From Tuctoria greenei (taxonomy: Eukaryota > Streptophyta > Magnoliopsida > Poales > Poaceae), in the NCBI GenBank assembly GCA_036927565.1, contig JAYESD010000009.1:156200929-156264928 (forward strand): 64,000 nucleotides of DNA. Direction: 5' to 3'. The notes below the pieces were generated by a model, which saw only the letters and a list, made by a program, of their open reading frames with translations, was not told the DNA's origin and did not search any database. Below are positions 57,317 to 64,000 of this stretch, in pieces; position 1 is the stretch's first letter, and every line of letters starts with the position of its first letter. Position numbers and translations under genes: made by a program.

Positions 57317-59341
57317 TCAAGCCAACTTAGGTCCTTGTATGTGTGATACAAGTGTTTTTGGGACCCAAAGTTGCTTGGGGAGCTTCCCCTTCATGCCCTT
57401 CATGTCTTTGCCAATGAACCTTGCCTTCACCTTGCCATGTACTTTACTCAAGAGATAATAATGATCATTGAAAGTAGATTTATAGTTAGTAGTCAATTTA
57501 GGAGAAGGTCGGTTAGGAAGAGGACACTCCCTTTGTGTGGTGACCGGTGACCTCACAATGTTGGCAATAAGAACCAACTTCCTTGATGAAGCTTGTTCTT
57601 AGCTCCCGTGAGAGCACCTTTCCTTTGTTAGGCACCGGGAAGGATCCAAGTCCTCTCTTGTTGAAGGCCTTTGCTTGTTGGAAGAGGATTTCCTTGTGCT
57701 TTCAAAGGCAAAGACTTGTGCAAAGCATTAGTGGCATGAGAAGTAATGGATATCTTATCATTAAGAGTTTGCTTCTTCATATTTTTCAACTCTTGATCAA
57801 GCATGTCATGAGCAAGGTTAAGTGTTTGATGTTCTTGTATTAACTTGTTGTGCTCTTCCAAGAGTGTTTGGTGTGCTAAGTCAAGTTCATGATTATCTAT
57901 CTTAATTTTAGCCTTTTCTTCCTCAATTTGCTTGACATGGGATTTGAGCGTGTCATGCTCTTTAAGTATGCTTTTCATACTTGTCAAGCAAATCAAGGTT
58001 AGCACTCTCAAGTTTAGCACGAGTTTCTTCAAGCACTTTAACCTTACTCTTTTACCTCTTAATGATAGCATGATATTCATTTATCAAAGAAGTTAAATCA
58101 TCGGGGGAAAGCTCATCATCGCTAGAGTCATCACATACCTTGGTGTTACCTTTCGCCATGAGGCACATGGGCGGTGGATGAAGAGGTGCATCATCATTGT
58201 TGGCGATGGCGAGGCCGGCCAAGCTTTCTTCTTCCTCTTCACTCTCTTCATCATTTGTTTCTTCATCGGTGACCCATTCATTTGCCTCACACATGAACAC
58301 CTTTTGTGGGCCATTTCTCTTCTTTGGGAAGAGCCTTGCCTTCTTGCCCTTGTCATGTTTCTTCTTCCCAAAGGATCTTGGCTTTGGTTTGGCTTCTTCT
58401 TCATCATCATCGCTTCCTTCAAGCTTGCGATGCTTGCCTTTGTAGTTATCTCTTCTTTTGTCCGGTTTTGGACAATCATAGGAGATGTGGTCTTGATCAC
58501 CACAATTGTAGCAAGTCTTGCGATCATCTCTCCTTGGTAGAAACACTTTCTTCTTGGGATCAAAGGTGTACCCCTTCTTGGTAATCTTGGAGTTCAAGCG
58601 TGAGAACTTTCTCATCATTAATGAAAGCTCATCATCATCATCTTCACTTGATGCTTGTTCTTATTCACTTGAGCTAGGCTCAACCACCTTCTTCTTCTTG
58701 AGGCTTGTTTTCTTGGTGGAGGCCTTTAGAGCAATTGTCTTTGATGATGATTGCTCCATCATCCCATGTACACTCATCTCATGAGCGTGTATTTCTCCAA
58801 TGAGCTCTGAAACTTCAATGTGGTCAAGTGACTCTTTTTGGAGCATGGAGTTGATGATGTTGTACTTTGGCTTGGGAAGGAGCATGAGGATCTTGCGGTT
58901 GATGAGTCCCTTGCCAAGAGAAGCAATGTCAAGAGCATTTATTTCTTCAATAAGTACATTTAAGCGAGAGAACATCTCATTGACATTTTCATGAGGAAGC
59001 ATTTTAAATTCATCATACTTGGCTTTAAGCATATGATATTTTAGTTCTTTGACACGAGAAGAGCCCTCATGAATCTCAATTAAGCAAGCCCAAATTTCAC
59101 AAGCCTTTTACTTGCTAGCAATCCTAGAAAACACATCTTGACTAATACATTCATAGATTGCATTCCTAGCTTTAGCATCCCATTTAAGTTGATCACCAAC
59201 ATAATTATGTTCTCCAAACCCCGCGTGGGTCGTTTCCCATACTTCGGGGGCAATAGCCTCAAGGTAAGCGCGCATGCGTGCTTTCCAATAGGCAAAGTTC
59301 TTGCCCTCGAAGATAGGAACCGAACCCCCAACCTTGGCCAT
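57317..59341 (-). pseudogene. B4 gag (stops, frameshifts and an internal deletion)
   Basis: The minus-strand ATG at 59341 opens MAKVGGSVPIFEGKNF. Stops are at 59108 (GAA to TAA), 58661-58663 (TAA, same codon as in B2) and 58052-58054 (TAA, same codon as in B3). Knuckle CYNCGDQDHISYDC is near 58500. An in-coil deletion of roughly 90 bp near 57705 removes the end of the coiled coil (NAREKDLLEE segment) between short CACAAGG-like repeats. The second knuckle region near 57560 is shifted. TGA replaces a Trp codon at about 57317. Confidence 0.85.
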
Positions 59342-59387
59342 TTTAGCTCTCTAGCGGTGAAGCTAGAATGATCCTATGAGCAACCTT

Positions 59388-59399
59388 GCTCTGATACCA
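59388..59399 (-). other. B4 primer-binding site
   Basis: GCTCTGATACCA on the plus strand is the complement of TGGTATCAGAGC. It sits two bases from the 5' LTR end, as in B1 and B2. Confidence 0.9.
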
Positions 59400-59401
59400 A
59401 T

Positions 59402-60805
59402 TGTAAGGACCGAATTCCCAAGAGGGGGGGGTGAATTGGGCTTTCTTCGGAAAATTCTAAGCAATTGAAACTTAATTTCTAAAGCCCAATTCCCTACGCG
59501 ACTATCTATGCATTCTAGTAGATAGAAACTTTGCGGAATATAAAATGCATAAAAGTAAAGAAGGAGAGGGATGCAAACTCTCGAGGAGACAAGGATTTAT
59601 CCTGTGGTTCGGCAAGATCGTGAAGATCTTCCTACATCCACGTTGTGGCACCCACCAAAGGGTTTTGCCACACCCAAGTCACCGAGACGAGGGGTCTTCA
59701 CTATTCTTCTCCGTTCGCCTCCTTGGCAAGGTGGAGCTCAAGCCTTGTACAACTTCGACCTTCTGGGATTCCACACACGCCTTGGCAAGCTCCGAAAGTC
59801 TTCTCACGATTACAACACCAAGGGCACACCCTTGAGGCTCTTACACTATCCTAGATAGTCCACTCACCCAGAATGGTGGCACACAAGCTCTCTCTCTAGC
59901 TAGTTCTAGCCTAAACCTTGGTGTAGAGATGATCGAAATGGTGTGGAAGTGATTGCTCTTGGCCTTGAACACTTGTGGATGTGTTAGTAGCTTCTGGTGA
60001 TCAAGACTTAACGAAATGACAGGGTTAGGGGGTATTTATAGCCAGCCTCCCCGAAATAGCCGTTAGAAAAGTAGGCTGATAGAACTTTACTGTGAACACC
60101 GGATGATCCGATGTCTCCCCTTTAGTTATCATCGGTCTAATTACTTTGGCTGACGTCATTGTGTCAGATATGACCGTTGTTAGACCGATGTTGCCTCTGT
60201 CTTCTCATCGGATGATTCGGTGGCTCTTCCTCCAGAATTTGCTTAATCTTGATGCTTACTGGAGTGATTGACCGATGTGTGTAAGTCTGCACATCGGATG
60301 ATCCGGTGCTACACTTGGTCCAATGGTATTGCAAACTGTACTGATGGACCAATGTCACTGAGCCATTCACATCGGATGATCCGGTGAGTACATTGTTCTG
60401 AGGTCTTATTCTTCAGTTGAGTCAACTCGACCGATGTGTACATTTCTGAAATCATCGATTGATCCGGTGAGTTGATTTTGTTTGCTTCGAGTTGTTTTGA
60501 GTGAATCTTTTGTGTCTTGCTCAGATGACCTCTTAGACATTTGTTTAATAAGCCTCTCTGATGATCTTCAAGCATTGTATGTTGTCAACTTATGGTTGAG
60601 TGACTTAGACATAAGAGCTTTCACTTCTTGTCTTTATCTCATTGATTTGATCTCAAAAGTTGATTGTATATGGGTCTCCAATGGCATATTCATTTCATTT
60701 TATTGAGTGATTATGGGGACCTTGCATTCACAAATTCATTAGTAAAGTTCAATGGTTGTCATTAATCACCAAAACCGTACTTCATGGGGGGCCTAGATGC
60801 TTTCA
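59402..60805 (-). repeat. B4 5' LTR
   Basis: 1404 bp, the same length as its partner. The palindrome array lies near 60100-60465 and a TATA complement near 60033. TSD tgtgt follows at 60806-60810. Confidence 0.93.
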
Positions 60806-62371
60806 TGTGTGTTGCCCTTCTTGTGGTTGGACTTGATCATGGACTTGTTCTTCTTCTTGATGTTGTGTGGCTTGTGAATCTTGTGTCGGCAATAGATCAT
60901 CTTTTTCTTCTTCGTCAACTTGAGGTGCCATAGATGTGTTGATGTTGGGACTTGAAGCTCCCCCTTGATCATGGCTCTCCTCAACTTTAGGCTTGATGTC
61001 TCCAATGGTCATGTTCTTCATAGCTTCTCGTAGAGGCTCATCATATATTTCATCATGACCAAAACTCTCCTCTTGGGAGCCATTAGTTTCATCAAACTCA
61101 ACATCACAACTTTCCTCAACTAAATCGGAGGTTTGGTTGAATACTCGATATACTTTTGAGATTGATGCATAACCAAGAAAGATACCAACATCACATCTTC
61201 TTTCGAACTTACCGAGCCTTTTCCTGTGGTAGATGTAGCACTTGCACCCGAAGACTCGGAAATAGGAGATGTTTGGCTTTCTCCCAATGAGAAGTTCGTA
61301 CTGGGTCTTTTGAAGTAGTCGATGTAGATAGACCCGATTTGCGGCATGGCACGCCGTGTTGATTGCTTCGGCCCAAAACTTCTCGGACGTGCCATATTCA
61401 TCAAGCATTGCTCGTGCAAGAGTGATGAGAGTCTTGTTCTTCCTCTCAACGACACCATTTTGTTGAGGAGTGTATGTGGCTGAAAATTCATGCTTCACGC
61501 CTTCACAATCACACCACTCCCCAATGTTGTAGTTCTTGAATTCGGTGCCGTTGTCACTCCGGACCTTGATGATGGGAAGTTGAAATTCCCTTTGGGCATG
61601 GTTAGCGAAGGTCTTAAACACTTCCAGAGTTTCACTCTTGTCATCTAGAAACAAAGTCCAAGCATAGCGAGAGTAGTCATCAACTATAACAAGACAATAT
61701 AAATTACCACCAAGACTTTGATATGTGGACGGTCCGAAGAGGTCCATGTGGAGAAACTCAAGTGGCTTGGAGGTTGACACTATTGTCTTCATCGGGTGGT
61801 GTGAAGCAACTTGTTTCCCGGCTTGACAAGCACTACAAAGCTTGTTCTTTTCAAATGTGACATCCTTCACGCCGGTCACCATCCCGAGCTTGAATGACTT
61901 CTTGAGCTTGCTCATTCCAATATGAGTGATGCGTCGATGCCATAGCCAACCCAAACTTCTCTTGGTGAAAAGACAAGTGGTCAAGCTAGCATCCTTGTCA
62001 GAGAAGTCTACTAGGTAGAGATGTCCATGCTGAAAACCTTTGAAGATTAGTTCTTTGCTTGTCTCACTAGTCACAACAACATCATTTTTGCTAAATATGC
62101 ACGTTAGTCCAAGATCACACAATTGTGCAATAGAAAGCAAATTGAAACTAAGTGACTCAAGATACAATACAATGGAAATAGATAAATCATTTGAAATTGC
62201 AATCTTACCCAACCAAATTACCTTCCCCTTAGAGTTATCACCAAAGGTGACTTGTTCATGATTGTCGGGGTTCTCTATGGAGGTGAACATACCATCTTTG
62301 TCAGTCATGTGTTGAGTGCACCCGCTATCGAGTACCCAATGTTTTCCTCCGGCTTTGTAGTTCACATACAC
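60806..62371 (-). pseudogene. B3 pol, N-terminal half (PR and INT)
   Basis: An uninterrupted minus-strand frame of about 520 codons. It shows protease VLDSGCTQHM; HHCC finger (LWHRRITHIG...CSACQAGK); integrase D-D-E residues in HMDLFGP, VRSDNGTEF and NGVVERKN; the integrase C-terminal region; and the start of the acidic/Gln linker, where B4 is inserted. In B3 the TAG found just before the pol reading in B1, B2 and B4 is TAT, so pol is open slightly further upstream and overlaps the gag end at 62362-62371. Confidence 0.9.
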
Positions 62372-64000
62372 ATATGAATTAAATTTTTGATTTTAGGCAC
62401 CCAAGCTAACTTAGGTCCTTGTATGTGTGATACAAGTGTTTTTGGGACCCAAAGTTGCTTGGGGAGCTTCCCCTTCATGTCCTTGCCAATGAACCTTGCC
62501 TTCACCTTGTCATCTACTTTACTCAAGAGATAATAGTGATCATTAAAGGTAGACTTGTCGTTAGTAGGTAATTTTGGAGAAGGCCGGTTAGGAAGAGGAC
62601 ACTCCGTTGTATGGTGACCAGTGACCTCACAATGTTGGCAATAAGAACCAACTTCCTTGATGCAGCTCATTTTAAGCTCCGATGAGGGCACCTTTCCTTT
62701 GTTAGGCACCGGGAAGGATCCAAGTCCTCTCTTGTTGAAGGCCCTTGCTTGTTGGAAGAGGATTTCTTTGTGCTTGACTTCTCCCTTAGATAGTCTTGCC
62801 ACACTCGTGCGGAGACTTTCAATTTCATCCATAAAATCCTTCTCCCTAGCATTCTCTTTCAAAGGCAAAGACTTATGCAAGACATTAGTGGCATGAGAAA
62901 TAATAGATACCTTATCATTAAGGATTTCTTTCTTTATAGTTTTCAATTCTTGATCAAGAACTTCATAAGCAAGGTTAAGTACTTGATGCTCTTGGATTAA
63001 CTCATTCTGCTTTCCCAAAAGTGCTTGGTGTGCTATGTCAAGCTCATGATGATCTAGCTTGATTTGAGACTTATCCTCCTCAACTTGCTTGACATGAGAT
63101 TTGAGCATGTCATGCTCCTTAGGTATGTGTTCATACTTGTCAAGCAAATCGAGGTTAGCACTCTCGAGCTTAGCACAAGCTTCTTCAAGATCCTTGACCT
63201 TACTCTTTTAACTTTTAATGATAGTGTGGTATTCATTTATCAATGAAGCTAAGTCATCGGGGGAAAGCTCATCATCGCTAGAGTCATCACATACCTTGGT
63301 GTTACCTTTTGCCATGAGGCACATGGGAGGTGGACGAAGAGATGAATCATCATTGTTGGCAATGGCAAAGCCGGCCAAGCTCTCTTCTTCAACTTCACTC
63401 TCTTCATCACTAGATTCTTTGTCGGTGATCCATTCATTTGCCTCACACATGAAGACCTTTTGTGGGCCTTTTCTCTTCTTTGGAAAGAGTTTTACCTTTT
63501 TTCCTTTGTCGTGCTTCTTCTTCCCAAAGAATCTTGGTTTGGGCTTGACCTCTTCTTCATCATCCTCACTATCCTCAAGATTGCGATGCTTGCCCTTGTG
63601 GTTCTCTCTTCTTTTGTCTAGTTTTGGACAATCATAGAAGATGTGGCCTTGATCACCACAGCTATAGCAAGTCTTGTTGTCATCTCTCCTTGGTAGAAAT
63701 GCTTTCTTTTTGGGATCAAAGGTGTATCCCTTCTTGGCAATCTTGGAGTTTAAGCGAGAGAATTTTCTCATCATCAATGCAAGCTCATCATCGTCATCTT
63801 CACTTGATGCTTGCTCTTCTTCACTTGAGCTAGGCTCGACCACTTTCTTTTTTCTTGAGATTTGTTTTCTTGGTGGAAGCCTTTAGAGCAATTGTCTTTG
63901 AAGATGATTCCTCCATCATCCCAAGAACACTCATCTCATGAGCGTGAATCTCTCCAATAAGTTCTGAAACTTCAATATGGTCAAGAGATTCCTTTTGAAG
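62362..64000 (-). pseudogene. B3 gag, C-terminal part, running off the window
   Basis: Minus strand. From 63843 the frame is open through CYSCGDQGHIFYDC (near 63660) to a TAA at 63208-63210, then in the same frame through the coiled coil and CQHCEVTGHHTTEC (near 62630) to TGA at 62362. An indel near 63850 shifts the frame. The part at 63855-64000 still encodes the end of the capsid-like domain. The N-terminus lies beyond 64000. Confidence 0.85.

Larger units (their letters stand above)
48693..60805 (-). mobile_element. Element B4: full-length SIRE/Maximus-type copia element nested in B3
   Basis: 12.1 kb on the minus strand, with two 1404-bp LTRs (48693-50096 and 59402-60805) and TSD tgtgt. 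It contains PBS, gag 57317-59341, pol 54033-57281, ORF2 50494-52659 and PPT. Its LTR ends (TGTAAGGACC on the plus strand) and R/U5 differ from B1-B3, marking a second subfamily. The LTRs differ at about three dozen sites by eye, mostly transitions. It is the youngest layer of the right-hand nest. Confidence 0.94.
41761..64000 (-). mobile_element. Element B3: SIRE/Maximus-type copia element, minus strand, interrupted by B4
   Basis: 3' LTR 41761-43170, ORF2 43515-45673, pol 46994-48692 plus 60806-62371, and gag from 62362 to beyond the window edge. B4 (48693-60805) lies in the pol linker between integrase and RT. The 3' LTR lacks its terminal 54 or so bases at the junction with element G, and the 5' LTR lies outside the window. 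The integrase half is a single open frame, while ORF2 and the RT half carry stops and indels. Confidence 0.9.

Overview
This window looks like intergenic DNA from a grass (Poaceae). It is almost entirely nested LTR retrotransposons, with low-copy sequence at the left end (1-1500) and possibly a short piece at 21200-21673. The grass assignment rests on the large SIRE/Maximus-type Ty1/copia elements, a Tekay/Del-type chromovirus, the very GC-rich (CCG)n leader of an extra element gene, and a nuclear plant-type tRNA-Ala(AGC). The species cannot be read from the sequence. All boundaries come from reading TG...CA ends, target-site duplications (TSDs), primer-binding sites (PBS) and polypurine tracts (PPT) by eye.

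Layout. 1-1500: low-copy flank with one intact tRNA-Ala and a decayed partial copy of it. 1501-21199 (+): element A, an old Tork/Angela-like copia element. Its leader was split by B1 (2513-14691, TSD cttat) and its gag by a solo LTR, D (15587-16628, TSD gatat). 21200-21673: flank of unknown type. 21674-23377 (-): element C, the 3' end of another copia element. 23378-35028 (+): B2, a sister of B1, whose 3' LTR was cut by element G. 35029-41760 (-): G, a Ty3/gypsy chromovirus lacking its 5' end. 41761-64000 (-): B3, a third sister that runs off the window. Its pol was split by B4 (48693-60805, TSD tgtgt), a complete fourth sister.

The B family has a fixed plan: 1.4-kb LTR, initiator-Met-type PBS, gag with two zinc knuckles and a coiled coil, pol (PR-INT-RT-RNase H) in a different frame, a roughly 1-kb spacer, a promoter-like block, a second gene of about 725 codons at the position of an env gene (called ORF2 here), several G-rich tracts, PPT and LTR. 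ORF2 shows no signal peptide or membrane anchor. It has a basic N-terminus, a central domain and a Gln-rich coiled coil. All four copies are broken by stop codons, so nothing here is an obviously autonomous element.

The most unusual signals are non-coding. (1) The leader of element A carries seven consecutive hairpins at 14733-15161. Their stems differ in sequence but are perfectly self-complementary (one G-U pair), and their loop is conserved. (2) The U3 regions of three unrelated lineages (A, B, G) each carry arrays of CGGA...TCCG palindromes just upstream of the TATA box. In the B family the same array is repeated in front of ORF2. This fits either a shared host regulator or an element-encoded regulator, which is inference. 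(3) Sister B copies share nonsense codons, suggesting that already-defective templates were mobilised in trans.
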